From Gammaproteobacteria bacterium (GTDB lineage Bacteria > Pseudomonadota > Gammaproteobacteria > Chromatiales > Chromatiaceae), in the NCBI GenBank assembly GCA_011390365.1, contig JAABSM010000012.1:1-64000 (forward strand): a DNA stretch of 64,000 nt, in the 5' to 3' direction. Below, piece by piece: positions 36,689-45,998 of this stretch. Position 1 is the first letter of the stretch. Every line of letters begins with the position of its first letter. The position numbers and the translations under genes were made by a program. The notes under the pieces are model-generated. The model made no database searches. It saw only the letters and a program-made list of their open reading frames with translations, and was not told the origin of the DNA.

Positions 36689-37095
36689 GGTTCACTCCTG
36701 TTATCCGGCCCATTCGCGCCATCCGGCGACACCAGACGCCGGCCGAATGGCAACAGGGCATGGGGGATCAATTTGATATGCTGAATGGCGAAGGGGATGC
36801 CGATGATGGTCACGGCGAAGAGGACCGCGCCGGCGACATGGGCCAGGGCGATCTCCCAACCGAACAGCAACAACCAGATCACATTGAAGATGATGCGTAG
36901 TATGCTATTGGCATTGGGGTCTTCCACCGCGATCTTGCCGAACGGGGCGAAGGTGGCCCAGCCCAGCTTCATCGCCTGTATACCGAAGGGGATGCCGATA
37001 ATGGTGAGACACAGCAACAGGCCGCCGATAATATGCCCCAGCCCGGCGATGAAACCGCCCAGGATCAGCCACAGGATGTTTCCGATCAGACTCAT
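36685..37095 (-). CDS. yccF: YccF family inner-membrane protein
   Basis: 136 residues from the ATG at 37095, with GGAGGA 3 to 6 bp upstream; a TTG three bases earlier opens the frame but is not needed. Two copies of a membrane module are visible, each ending in TIIGIPF.IQ (LTIIGIPFGIQAMKL and VTIIGIPFAIQHIKL), the hallmark of YccF. Function not settled. It is divergent from cpdA, 26 bp away. Confidence 0.92.
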   Translation of the reverse strand: MSLIGNILWLILGGFIAGLGHIIGGLLLCLTIIGIPFGIQAMKLGWATFAPFGKIAVEDPNANSILRIIFNVIWLLLFGWEIALAHVAGAVLFAVTIIGIPFAIQHIKLIPHALLPFGRRLVSPDGANGPDNRSEP

Positions 37096-37121
37096 CAATC
37101 CTCCGCTAGAGTATTTAGCCC

Positions 37122-37928
37122 ATGCCCGTATTGTTGCAACTCAGTGATCTGCATATCGCCGCCGACCCAGCCTATCGGGCGGGATCCGTCGACCCTCGCG
37201 CCAGCTTGCGGGCGATCCTGAAAGAGATGGTCCGTCCCATCAAGCCTGATCTGTTATTGCTCAGCGGCGATCTCTCCCACGACGGCTCTGGCGAATCCTA
37301 CGCCTGGCTGGCGGGGCAACTGGCCGACCTCCCGTGCGAGATCCTCTGCCTGCCCGGTAACCACGACCGCCCCCAAGGCCTGGGAACCCTCGCCAAACTC
37401 CCCCGGGTGAGCGTGATGGCGTCGAAGTGGATCGGCGATCGCCGGTTGCTGCCGGTGGACTCCTGCGTCCCGAACCAGACCTCGGGGAATATCGACGAGC
37501 GGGAGTTGGCGCGCATCGAGTCGATTCTGGACGATCACGGGGACCAGCCGGTCATCCTCGCCCTCCACCACCACCCGATCGCCATCGGCAGCCCCTGGAT
37601 GGACCGCCTGGGACTCGACAACGGCGAAGAGTTACAGGCGCTGATCCAGCGCCATCCGAACATCGAGGCGGTGATCTTCGGGCACATCCACCAGACCTTC
37701 GAAAAGACCCAGGCGGGCGCGGCCTATCTGGGCTGCCCCTCTACTTGCAGTCAGTTTCCGCCCGGCGCCGAGACCTTCACCCTCGACCACCAGCCCCCCG
37801 GCGGCCGCCTCTTCACCCTGCATGCCGACTCGCCGCTGCAAAGTCGCATCCTTCGGCTCGACCGCACACCATCCGCGAAAGAACCACCACGGAGAACACA
37901 GCGTGCACCGAGAACTCCCTCTCCGTGA
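37122..37928 (+). CDS. cpdA: 3',5'-cyclic-AMP phosphodiesterase (CpdA-like)
   Basis: 268 residues. Class III metallophosphoesterase motifs in order: QLSDLHI, LLLSGDLSHDG, LPGNHDR, LALHHHPI and IFGHIHQTF. The family cleaves cAMP to AMP. The last about 15 residues (EPPRRTQRAPRTPSP) are encoded by a dispersed repeat of the CACAGAG family that begins at 37883, so the original C-terminus has been replaced or extended. A class III adenylate cyclase is at 54727-56718 in this window. There is no good ribosome site; the start is tentative. Confidence 0.88.
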   Translation: MPVLLQLSDLHIAADPAYRAGSVDPRASLRAILKEMVRPIKPDLLLLSGDLSHDGSGESYAWLAGQLADLPCEILCLPGNHDRPQGLGTLAKLPRVSVMASKWIGDRRLLPVDSCVPNQTSGNIDERELARIESILDDHGDQPVILALHHHPIAIGSPWMDRLGLDNGEELQALIQRHPNIEAVIFGHIHQTFEKTQAGAAYLGCPSTCSQFPPGAETFTLDHQPPGGRLFTLHADSPLQSRILRLDRTPSAKEPPRRTQRAPRTPSP

Positions 37929-37945
37929 TCTCAGCACCTCCATGA
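37883..37945. repeat. dispersed repeat, CACAGAG family (copy 4), overlaps the end of cpdA
   Basis: ACCACCACGGAGAACACAG and, inverted, CTCCGTGATCTCAGCACCTCC. The repeat supplies the cpdA stop codon at 37926-37928. Confidence 0.65.
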
Positions 37946-37970
37946 AAATTCACATTAAAAGCTTTTGGTA

Positions 37971-38031
37971 ACCATTCAGATCGCTACGCGAAAAGGCGGT
38001 TTTACGGAGCCCATCCATGGGCTCCGCCCCC
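37971..38031. repeat. mosaic hairpin repeat, partial copy
   Basis: ACCATTCAGATCGCTACGCG, then AAAAGGCGGTTTT and the palindrome GGAGCCCATCCATGGGCTCC. These modules are shared with 40134-40305 and 48311-48452. The second and terminal hairpins are absent here. Confidence 0.75.
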
Positions 38032-38114
38032 GCGGGGTTTCCATTCAAATCGCGTTGGCGGAGTCCTTCCCCGAAAGTCCTCTGTGCCCTCTGTAAACTC
38101 CGCGGCTATATTCC

Positions 38115-38663
38115 CTACCGAGCCAGCGCCTTCTCCACTTCGTCCCGCTTGGCGTCGCCCATCAGCACTCGAATCAGCTCCAGGGCGAAATCCATGGCGG
38201 TACCCGGCCCGCGGGAGGTGATCACCTGGCCATCCCGAATCACCGGACGCAGATCCACGTCCACCTGGGGCAGATCCATCTTGTCGAACAACCCCGGATA
38301 ACCGGTGGCCTGGCGCCCATCAAGAAGGCCGGCGGATGCCAACACCTTGGGTCCGGCGCAAATGGCGGCGGCGTAGTTCCCCTCATCCACCACCTTGCGC
38401 AATAACGGAGCGATCCGCTCATCCGCGTCGAGGGCGTTCGCCCCAGGCAGTCCGCCAGGCAACACCACCAGGTCAAAGCTGTCATCCTTGACCTGATCCA
38501 GGGTGACGTCGGGGATCAATACGACGCCGCGGCTCGCCTTGACCGGCTGGTCATCCAGTCCCGCCGTAACGACCTCGACGCCAGCCCTGCGCAACAGGTC
38601 GATAATGGTAACCGCCTCCAACTCCTCGCACCCCTGCGCCAGGGGAATCAGTGCCTTGGGCAT
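38115..38663 (-). CDS. DJ-1/PfpI family protein (YajL-like)
   Basis: 182 residues from the ATG at 38663, with GAGGAG 5 bp upstream. It begins MPKALIPLAQGCEELEAVTI with the conserved Glu15 and has the nucleophile-elbow cysteine Cys102 in AAAICAGPKVLA. VLPGGLPGA and GYPGL are also family blocks. Members are protein-repair or chaperone-like enzymes acting on glyoxal-damaged residues; the specific activity is debated. It is 37 bp downstream of ctpA on the same strand and may be its operon partner. Confidence 0.93.
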   Translation of the reverse strand: MPKALIPLAQGCEELEAVTIIDLLRRAGVEVVTAGLDDQPVKASRGVVLIPDVTLDQVKDDSFDLVVLPGGLPGANALDADERIAPLLRKVVDEGNYAAAICAGPKVLASAGLLDGRQATGYPGLFDKMDLPQVDVDLRPVIRDGQVITSRGPGTAMDFALELIRVLMGDAKRDEVEKALAR

Positions 38664-38700
38664 GCTAAACTCCTCGTTTTTGCGATTTTGTTGCCGCGCG

Positions 38701-40035
38701 CTACTCGCCTCGACGCGCCTGCATGATGTGCAGCCCCTTGAGCAGATTGAGGGCTTCGCCAAGGGCGTAATCCCGCTCCGCCAGGGAGCCGTCCTTGTCG
38801 CCGTCCGCCGGCTCCTCCTCGTCCCGGGCCTGCGCCTCCTCCTCGTCGCCATTGGTCAGGTGGCCCTCCAGATCCCTCTCCTTGAGGGCGCCAATGTCGC
38901 TTTCGTCCAGCGCGGTGAGCTTGACGCGACTGAGGGCGATATCCGGCTCGATCCCCTCGGCCTGGATCGAACGACCGGACGGGGTATAGTAGCGGGCGGT
39001 GGTGAGTTTGATCGCCGCCCCGTCATCGGATATCGGGATCACGCTCTGCACCGAGCCCTTGCCGAAGGTGGCAAAGCCCATGATCAGCGCCCGTTTGCGG
39101 TCTTGCAGCGCGCCGGCGACGATCTCCGAGGCGGAGGCCGAGCCCTCGTTGACCAGTACCACCAACGGCGCACCGTCGATGATGTCATCGGGACCGGCAT
39201 GATAATCCTGGCGGCTGGCCTCTTCGCGCCCCTGGGTATAGACCACCAGGCCATCGGTGAGAAAGGCGTCGCTGATCGCCACCGCGGCGTCGAGCACACC
39301 GCCGGGATTGTTGCGCAGATCAAGCACCATCCCCTTCAGCGACCCCTCCATCTCGTCGCGCAAGGCCTGGACCCGCTCCAGCAGATCGGCGGTGGTACGT
39401 ACCTGGAACTGGGCGATGCGAAGATAGAGATAGCCCTCTTCCAGTACCCGCCCCCTGACGCTGACGACCTTGATCACGTCGCGTACGATGGTGATCTTGA
39501 GGGGCTTGTCGGTACCGTCGCGCATCACCGTAAGGGTGATCTCCGAGCCCGGCTCGCCGCGCATGATCTGCACCGCATCATTCAGGGTCATGCCCTTGAC
39601 CGGCTTGTCGTCGAGACGCACGATCAAGTCTCCGGCCTCGATGCCGGCGCGCTTGGCTGGGGTGTCGTCGATCGGTGAGATCACCTTGACGAAGCCGTTC
39701 TCCATGCCGACCTCGATACCGAGGCCGCCGAACTCGCCGGTGGTCCCCTCGCGCAACTCCTTGTAGTCCTCTTCAACCAGATAGGCGGAGTGGGGATCGA
39801 GCCCCGAGAGCATGCCGCGAATGGCATTATCCAGCAAATCGACATCATCCACCGGCTCCACATACTGGCCCTTGATGACGCCGAAGATCGACGAAAAGAC
39901 CCGCAAGTGGTCCAGCGGCAGGGCGTCTGGCGCTTCATTCCCGGGGGCCGCCAGGGCCGACACCCCAAGCGTGACGACCGCACCGAAAATCGCCCCAACC
40001 AACAAATTTCGCATGGATTGCATGTTACACCTCAT
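38701..40035 (-). CDS. ctpA: carboxy-terminal processing peptidase, S41 family
   Basis: 444 residues. N-terminal signal (MRNLLVGAIFGAVVTLGVSALAA), then a PDZ domain with GGLGIEVGMENGF and the S41 protease core with the Ser-Lys dyad Ser299 (NEGSASASE) and Lys326 (FGKGSVQ). Periplasmic, processing C-termini. The C-terminal tail is acidic (GDEEEAQARDEEEPADGDKDG). Start candidates are the ATGs at 40035 and 40023; both have ribosome-like sequences. It follows envC after 291 bp that contain a mosaic hairpin repeat, which may uncouple the two. Confidence 0.95.
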   Translation of the reverse strand: MRCNMQSMRNLLVGAIFGAVVTLGVSALAAPGNEAPDALPLDHLRVFSSIFGVIKGQYVEPVDDVDLLDNAIRGMLSGLDPHSAYLVEEDYKELREGTTGEFGGLGIEVGMENGFVKVISPIDDTPAKRAGIEAGDLIVRLDDKPVKGMTLNDAVQIMRGEPGSEITLTVMRDGTDKPLKITIVRDVIKVVSVRGRVLEEGYLYLRIAQFQVRTTADLLERVQALRDEMEGSLKGMVLDLRNNPGGVLDAAVAISDAFLTDGLVVYTQGREEASRQDYHAGPDDIIDGAPLVVLVNEGSASASEIVAGALQDRKRALIMGFATFGKGSVQSVIPISDDGAAIKLTTARYYTPSGRSIQAEGIEPDIALSRVKLTALDESDIGALKERDLEGHLTNGDEEEAQARDEEEPADGDKDGSLAERDYALGEALNLLKGLHIMQARRGE

Positions 40036-40133
40036 CGTCTCTCCCCCACGGCGAAAATCGATGCATCGCCGTCAAACAAGATTGCCCAACCGACTCCCAG
40101 CCCCCAGGACCGCGAAAAGAATAAAACGTCGCA

Positions 40134-40305
40134 ACTATCCGGCGCATCCCGCGATAGCGGGATGCGCCGGATAGTGACACAACGGATAGGGTCTCAAGGG
40201 GGAGAAGCTGGCACTCTCCCCCTTTGTCGCAAGCGGGGGCGGAGCCCATGGATGGGCTCCGTAAAACCGCGTTTTCGCGCAGCGGTCCAAATAGCTATAA
40301 AACGC
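40134..40305. repeat. mosaic hairpin repeat, full copy between envC and ctpA
   Basis: Four modules: a 19-bp perfect stem (ACTATCCGGCGCATCCCGC, loop GATA) at 40134-40175; AAGGGGGAGA/TCTCCCCCTT near 40196-40224; the palindrome GGAGCCCATGGATGGGCTCC at 40241-40260; and the GCGTTTTCGCGC motif at 40269-40280. The same modules in the opposite orientation occur at 48311-48452. It lies inside the gpmI-envC-ctpA transcription unit. Confidence 0.85.
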
Positions 40306-40326
40306 TTTGTTTTCCCGCGGCCCTTG

Positions 40327-41649
40327 TTACCCCACCTGTTTGCCGGCCGGTCGCCGGCACCACTGCAACGGATTGATCGGCGTGCTTTTACGGCGAATCG
40401 CGAAATAGAGGGCGGCGGAGCGACGACCGCCGCTATCGCCGACCAGCGCGATCGGCTCACCGGCCTCGACCCGATCCCCCACCTCCCGCAGAAACCCCTG
40501 GTTGTGCCCATACAGCGACATGTAACCGTCGCCGTGGTCAACGATCATCAACAGCCCCAGCCCCCGCATCCACTCGGCGAACACCACCTGACCGGCGTGA
40601 ATGGCGCGCACCTCGGCCCCGGGCTCGGCCTCGATCAATACCCCTTCCCGGGCCAGCCCGGCGGCGTTGCGACTGCCAAACTCCGCCTGCAGGCGTCCGC
40701 GCAACGGCCAGGCCAGCCGTCCCCTGCCGCTGGCGAAGCCGGTGGACCCGATCTTGCGTTGAATCGCCGCCGGTTTCTGCTCCGGCCGCGGCCGCGACGC
40801 CTGGGCCGGGACGGCGCGGCGCTGAATGGTACCCTTGTCGGGGCGCTGCTCGCGACGTTCCGGCTTCGGCGTATCCATACCCGTAGCTACCTTGGGCGCG
40901 GGCGGCGGCTCTTCGCCAAGGCGATCCACCAGCGCGGTCAGGCGTTCCTGTTGCGAACGCAACTGGGCCAGTCGCTCCTCCGTGCCCTGAATATCGCCGT
41001 CGAGCTGATCCACCAGCTCGTGGCGGGACCCCCGCGCCTGTTCGAGACGGGCGCGCTCCCGTTCGGCGTGTTTCTGCAGCTCCAGCAACTGGTCCTCGCC
41101 CCGGGCGATCTCCCGCTCGGTCCTCTCCAGCTCCGCCATCTTGGTACGCAGCGAGGCGATGCGTTCGATACGCGCCTTGCTGATGTAGCCATAGTAGCCC
41201 ATCATGCGATTGACCAATAGGGGGTCCTGCTGATTGAGCAGGATCTTGAGGCGATGCTGACGCCCCATCACGAACGCCGAGCGTAACTGACGGGCCAGCG
41301 CCTCCCGCTCCCGCGCCACCGCTCGCAGTTGCTGTTCGAAGCGGGGCCGCAGCAACCTCAGCTTGTCCCGTTTTCGTTCCAGTTGGTCGTTGAGGGCGTG
41401 CAACTGAGCGGTTACGTCGCCGATCTTCTTCTCCGCCAGCCGCAACTCTCCCATCAACTGGCCGCGCCGATCCGTCGCCGCCGCCCGCTGCCCTTCGAGA
41501 CGCCGAATCTCCTGCTGTACCCGCCCCAGGTCCTGGGCCGCGTGGGCGAGCGGCGCGAAACCGCCGATCAGCCCGCAAATCAGCATCCACCCCGCGGCAC
41601 GCGGGGCCATGGCGCTTCGCAACCGACCGTCCCTGGACAGGAGGCGCAT
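40327..41649 (-). CDS. envC: murein hydrolase activator EnvC-like
   Basis: 440 residues from the ATG at 41649. Signal peptide (WMLICGLIGGFAPLAHA), then a long coiled coil (about residues 45-250), a proline-rich linker, and a C-terminal LytM/M23 domain (RLAWPLRGRLQAEFGSRNAAGLAREGVLIEAEPGAEVRAIHAGQVVFAEW and DHGDGYMSLYGHN). As in EnvC the zinc ligands of true M23 peptidases are not all kept, so it probably activates amidases at the division site. It starts 14 bp after gpmI. Confidence 0.93.
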   Translation of the reverse strand: MRLLSRDGRLRSAMAPRAAGWMLICGLIGGFAPLAHAAQDLGRVQQEIRRLEGQRAAATDRRGQLMGELRLAEKKIGDVTAQLHALNDQLERKRDKLRLLRPRFEQQLRAVAREREALARQLRSAFVMGRQHRLKILLNQQDPLLVNRMMGYYGYISKARIERIASLRTKMAELERTEREIARGEDQLLELQKHAERERARLEQARGSRHELVDQLDGDIQGTEERLAQLRSQQERLTALVDRLGEEPPPAPKVATGMDTPKPERREQRPDKGTIQRRAVPAQASRPRPEQKPAAIQRKIGSTGFASGRGRLAWPLRGRLQAEFGSRNAAGLAREGVLIEAEPGAEVRAIHAGQVVFAEWMRGLGLLMIVDHGDGYMSLYGHNQGFLREVGDRVEAGEPIALVGDSGGRRSAALYFAIRRKSTPINPLQWCRRPAGKQVG

Positions 41650-41663
41650 CACCCGGGGCCCAC

Positions 41664-43217
41664 TCAGGCCGCGCTTTCGTCGACCGTCGCCATCTCCAGC
41701 AAGGGACGCCCGATCATCTCGGGCGGCTGCTTGAGGCCCATGATATAGAGCAGGGTCGGCGCGATATCGCACAACGCCCCGCTGTCGTTGAATTCGCCGG
41801 GGCGGCCGATATAGATCAGCGGTACCGGGTTGTTGGTGTGGGCAGTATGGGGCTGCCCGGTCTCCGGGTCGGCCATCATCTCGGCATTGCCATGGTCGGC
41901 GGTGATCAGCATCTCGCCGCCCGCCTCCAGCAGCGCCTCCAGGATAGGCTCCAGGGCGTGATCGATGGTCTCGATCGCCTTCACCGCGGCATCGAAATCC
42001 CCGCTGTGGCCAACCATGTCGGCGTTGGCGTAGTTGCAGACGATGGCGTCGTACCGGTCACCGCGAATCGCCTCCACCAGATGCGCGGTCACCTGAGCCG
42101 CGCTCATCTCCGGTTGCAGGTCATAGGTGGCCACCTTGGGCGAGGGCACCAGGATGCGCTCCTCGCCCTCGTTGGCCTCCTCCTTGCCGCCGTTGAAGAA
42201 GAAGGTGACATGGGCGTACTTCTCGGTCTCCGCCAGGCGCAGCTGCTTCAAACCCAGCTTGGAGATGTATTCACCAAAGCCGTTATTGAGGCGCTCCGGT
42301 GGGAAGGCGACCGGGATCTCGAAATCCTTGTTGTACTCCGTCAGCGACACGAAGCTGGCCAGATTCGGCGTGGCGCGGCGTTCGAAGTCGTGGAAATCAT
42401 GCTCGATGAAGGTGCGGGTGAGCTGGCGGGCGCGATCGGCGCGGAAGTTCATGAACACCACCACGTCGCCATCCCGAATCGGCACGGCCTTGCCGACCAG
42501 TGTTGGCTTGACGAATTCGTCGGTTTCGCCCCGCCCGTAGGCCTCTTCCAGGGCCTGCATGGCGGTGGCGGTCTGGAACTCCGCCTCGCCCAGGGTCATC
42601 AGGTCGTAGACCCGCTGCACCCGCTCCCAGCGGTTATCCCGGTCCATGGCATAGTAGCGCCCGCTGACACTGGCGATACGCCCAGCGCCCAACTCGCCGA
42701 CCAGATCCTCCATCGCGGCGATCGAGGGCGAGGCGCTCTTGGGCGGGGTGTCGCGGCCGTCGAGGAAGGCGTGGAGCTGGACCTTGTGGCAGCCCCGCTC
42801 CACCGCCAGCCGCATCATCGCCTGAATATGCTCCTCCTGGCTGTGGACGCCGCCCGGCGAGAGCAACCCGAAGATGTGTACCGCGGCGTCGCCTTCGATG
42901 GCCCCGTCCACCGCCTCGGTGAGGGTGCGATTGGTGAAGAACGAGCCGGTGCGCACCGAGCGGCTGACCCGGGTCAGTTCCTGATAGACCACCCGCCCCG
43001 CGCCGAGATTGAGATGCCCCACCTCGGAATTGCCCATCTGACCTCCGGGCAGCCCTACTTCGGCGCCGGAGGTATGGATGAAGGTGTGGGGATACTCCGC
43101 CCAGATGCGGTCCCACACCGGTGTTCTGGCGGCGAGGATGGCGTTATCTTCCCGCTCTTCGCGGTAGCCCCAGCCATCAAGAATCAGTAGCACGACGGGT
43201 TTTACTGAAGTCAACAT
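41664..43217 (-). CDS. gpmI: 2,3-bisphosphoglycerate-independent phosphoglycerate mutase
   Basis: 517 residues, the usual length. LLILDGWGYRE opens the alkaline-phosphatase-like domain; catalytic Ser64 lies in MGNSEVGHLN. VVFMNFRADRARQL and the C-terminal TADHGNAEMM and HTAHTNNPVPLI carry metal ligands. It interconverts 3- and 2-phosphoglycerate using two Mn ions and no bisphosphoglycerate. First gene of gpmI-envC-ctpA. Confidence 0.97.
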   Translation of the reverse strand: MLTSVKPVVLLILDGWGYREEREDNAILAARTPVWDRIWAEYPHTFIHTSGAEVGLPGGQMGNSEVGHLNLGAGRVVYQELTRVSRSVRTGSFFTNRTLTEAVDGAIEGDAAVHIFGLLSPGGVHSQEEHIQAMMRLAVERGCHKVQLHAFLDGRDTPPKSASPSIAAMEDLVGELGAGRIASVSGRYYAMDRDNRWERVQRVYDLMTLGEAEFQTATAMQALEEAYGRGETDEFVKPTLVGKAVPIRDGDVVVFMNFRADRARQLTRTFIEHDFHDFERRATPNLASFVSLTEYNKDFEIPVAFPPERLNNGFGEYISKLGLKQLRLAETEKYAHVTFFFNGGKEEANEGEERILVPSPKVATYDLQPEMSAAQVTAHLVEAIRGDRYDAIVCNYANADMVGHSGDFDAAVKAIETIDHALEPILEALLEAGGEMLITADHGNAEMMADPETGQPHTAHTNNPVPLIYIGRPGEFNDSGALCDIAPTLLYIMGLKQPPEMIGRPLLEMATVDESAA

Positions 43218-43249
43218 ACTCGATCAAGTCCTGTCGGTTGCGCTCGTTT

Positions 43250-45064
43250 TCAACCACCGCGCGAGGCGCGCTTGCGCTCGTGCTCCTTGAGGTGGCGCTT
43301 GCGAATGCGAATCGCGGTGGGGGTGATCTCCACCAGCTCATCCTCCTCGATGAACTCCAGCGCCTGTTCCAGCGAAAATCTCACCGGTGGCGTCAGCAGG
43401 ATGTTCTCGTCGCTGCCGGCGGCGCGAATGTTGGTCAACTGCTTGGCCTTCAACGGGTTGACGGTGAGATCGTTGTTGCGCGAATGAATGCCGATCACCT
43501 GCCCCTCGTAGACCTCCTGACCATGGCCGATGAACAGCCTGCCCCGCTCCTGCAGATTGAAGAGGGCATAGCCCAGCGCCTTGCCGGTGGAATTCGCAAT
43601 TAGCGCGCCATTGTTGCGCGGCGCGATGCCGCCGCTCTGGGCCGGACCATAGTGGTCGAAGACGTGGTACTTGAGGCCGGTCCCTGAGGTGAGGGTCATG
43701 AATGCCGTCTGAAAGCCGATCAGCCCGCGGGAGGGGATCATGTAGTCGAGCCGCACCCGTCCGTTGCCGTCCGGCACCATGTTCTTGAGTTCGCCCTTGC
43801 GCTCGCCCAACGCCTGCATCGCCGCGCCCTGGGACTCCTCCTCCACATCGACCGTCAACTGTTCGTAAGGTTCGCAGATCTCGCCCTCGATCTCCCGGAA
43901 GATCACCTCGGGGCGCGACACCGCCAGTTCATAGCCCTCGCGACGCATGTTCTCCAGCAAAATCGAGAGATGCAGCTCGCCGCGGCCGGAGACCCGGAAC
44001 TTCTCCGGATCGTTGCCCTCTTCCACCCGCAATGCCACGTTGTGGATCAACTCCCGTTCCAGACGATCCTTGAGCTGACGGGAGGTAAGGTACTTGCCCT
44101 CCTTGCCGGCGAAGGGGGAGGTATTGACCTGAAAGGTCATGGTCACCGTGGGCTCATCCACCGTCAGCGCCGGCAGCGCCTCCACGTTGTCCGGATGGCA
44201 CAGGGTATCCGAGACGTTGGGGGCCTCGATGCCGGTGAGGGCGACGATATCGCCGGCGCTGGCGGAGGGCGCCTCGTGACGTTCCAGCCCCAGGTAGCCG
44301 TAGACCAGGCCGATCTTGGCCTTGTAGTTGTCGCCATCCGCCTTGGCCACCACCACCTGCTGACCCGGCTTGATGGTGCCGCGGTCAATGCGCCCCACCG
44401 CGATGGCGCCGACGAAGCTGTTGTAGTCCAGGGTCGAGACCTGCATCCGAAAGGAGGCATCCGGGTCCACATCCGGCGCCGGGCAGTGCTTGACGATCGC
44501 CTTGAACAGGGGCGTCATATCCCCCTCCCGCACCGAATCCTCATCACTGGCGTAGCCATTGATGGCGGAGGCGTAGATGATGGGGAAGTCGAGCTGCTCA
44601 TCGGTCGCCCCGAGCTGATCGAACAGATCGAAGACCTGATCGATCACCCAGTCCGGCCGCGCCCCCGGCTTGTCGATCTTGTTCACCACCACGATCGGTC
44701 GCAGACCGTGGATGAACGCCTTCTGGGTCACGAAACGGGTCTGGGGCATGGGCCCCTCCTGGGCGTCCACCAACAGTAGCACCGAATCGACCATGGAGAG
44801 CACCCGCTCCACCTCGCCGCCGAAGTCGGCATGCCCCGGGGTATCGACGATGTTGATACGGTAGTCGTTCCAGCGGATGGCGGTATTCTTGGAGAGGATG
44901 GTGATGCCCCGCTCCTTCTCCAGATCGTTGGAGTCCATCACCCGCTCGACCGGGCCAAAGCGGTCGCCGAGGGTTCCGGATTGCTGGAGCAACTTGTCCA
45001 CCAGGGTGGTTTTCCCATGGTCGACGTGAGCAATGATGGCGATATTACGAAGGTTTTGAATCAC
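43250..45064 (-). CDS. typA: ribosome-binding GTPase TypA/BipA
   Basis: 604 residues. GTPase motifs: G1 AHVDHGKTT at residues 12-20, G2 ERGITIL, G3 DTPGHADF, G4 NKIDKPGA. Domains II, III, V and the BipA-specific C-terminal domain follow ([62 protein letters not shown]). A translational GTPase needed for 50S assembly and stress. It is separate from gpmI by 32 bp on the same strand. Confidence 0.97.
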   Translation of the reverse strand: MIQNLRNIAIIAHVDHGKTTLVDKLLQQSGTLGDRFGPVERVMDSNDLEKERGITILSKNTAIRWNDYRINIVDTPGHADFGGEVERVLSMVDSVLLLVDAQEGPMPQTRFVTQKAFIHGLRPIVVVNKIDKPGARPDWVIDQVFDLFDQLGATDEQLDFPIIYASAINGYASDEDSVREGDMTPLFKAIVKHCPAPDVDPDASFRMQVSTLDYNSFVGAIAVGRIDRGTIKPGQQVVVAKADGDNYKAKIGLVYGYLGLERHEAPSASAGDIVALTGIEAPNVSDTLCHPDNVEALPALTVDEPTVTMTFQVNTSPFAGKEGKYLTSRQLKDRLERELIHNVALRVEEGNDPEKFRVSGRGELHLSILLENMRREGYELAVSRPEVIFREIEGEICEPYEQLTVDVEEESQGAAMQALGERKGELKNMVPDGNGRVRLDYMIPSRGLIGFQTAFMTLTSGTGLKYHVFDHYGPAQSGGIAPRNNGALIANSTGKALGYALFNLQERGRLFIGHGQEVYEGQVIGIHSRNNDLTVNPLKAKQLTNIRAAGSDENILLTPPVRFSLEQALEFIEEDELVEITPTAIRIRKRHLKEHERKRASRGG

Positions 45065-45486
45065 AGGTAGACGCTTCCCGCGGCATGCGCAAAAGGGGTT
45101 GGCAAAAAGGATGGGGATTATATCAGCTTTTACGCCGCCCCATGGAGTACCGCTCGCAAAAGATTCGCCGCTTCGAATCGACTGACCGCGGATCGTGCCG
45201 ACGCATCGTTCGCCGGTTATCCACCGATGCTGTTAGCAAAGCCGTGGATAACTATCTGGATAAGTTGCGAAGCACCCCAGCCAACAGTGACTTGGAGCCA
45301 TTGCGCAATATTTGAACAATAAAAATTATGCAACAATAACAGATAGATAAAAGAGATCGACCAAGATCGGAAACGCCTATTGACAACTCTCGCCGATCTG
45401 GCGCCAGATGTGGAGAAGTCGACTCGCCAAGCAGCGGAACAAGGCGTCAGGGATGGGAAGGGGGGTGGCGGGCAAAGCCCGCGGCT
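45065..45486. other. AT-rich spacer upstream of typA with DnaA-box-like sites
   Basis: Contains TTATCCACC at 45217-45225 and CGTGGATAA at 45243-45251, two inverted near-matches to the DnaA box TTATCCACA (one mismatch each), plus CTGGATAAG at 45256-45264. An AT-rich block (AATAAAAATTATGCAACAAT) at 45317-45336 follows within 80 bp. No gene is supported. See findings. Confidence 0.5.
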
Positions 45487-45699
45487 TCAGGGCTTGTCGT
45501 GGGGCGGCAGGCGGTTGGCTGGATTGGGCTCCCGACAATCGGCGCCGTTCATCAGCGCCCGCGCCTCCCGCAGCAGCTGCTCGGTCCGCCACTCCAGCCA
45601 GGAAAGACACTCGTCACTGCGCTCTCTGAGACGCTGGCAATCCCGATAGATACCTCTGCCAGGATTATGCTTGCAAAAGTGACAGTTCATTTTCGTCAT
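45487..45699 (-). CDS. small four-cysteine protein, 70 aa (possible)
   Basis: MTKMNCHFCKHNPGRGIYRDCQRLRERSDECLSWLEW and then a helical, charged tail. CxxC at residues 6-9 plus Cys20 and Cys31 may hold zinc. I know no family. It lies in a spacer and has no clear ribosome site, so it may not be real. Between 45700 and 45998 there is nothing that I can support. Confidence 0.42.
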   Translation of the reverse strand: MTKMNCHFCKHNPGRGIYRDCQRLRERSDECLSWLEWRTEQLLREARALMNGADCREPNPANRLPPHDKP

Positions 45700-45998
45700 G
45701 GTAGCCCGCCATAGGATCGCCCGGTACGAATCGTTTATTCTTCTTTGCCAGGGAGGTATTATATCCGAACCATCGCCAAGTTTGAAGAAGGGAAAAATTC
45801 ATCCAACCAGGCAAAATCCCTCCTGCCTGGCCCCCGTTTCGTACAGGCTTTATCCCGGACAGCGCCATCGGATGCACCAGAGATGCACCAGAATGGCGCG
45901 CACTATCCCCTCAAGGGAGTCGCCCTTCCCGCCCGGTGCGTACCCCATGCAAGCCCGAGGGAACGCCGCGATCTCCCACTGAAATCGGCCCGCTCGGG

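Noticed and set aside
45065-45486. Chromosomal replication origin
   Set aside because: Only two or three imperfect DnaA boxes and no origin-linked genes; kept as a finding about DnaA-like sites, not as an origin.
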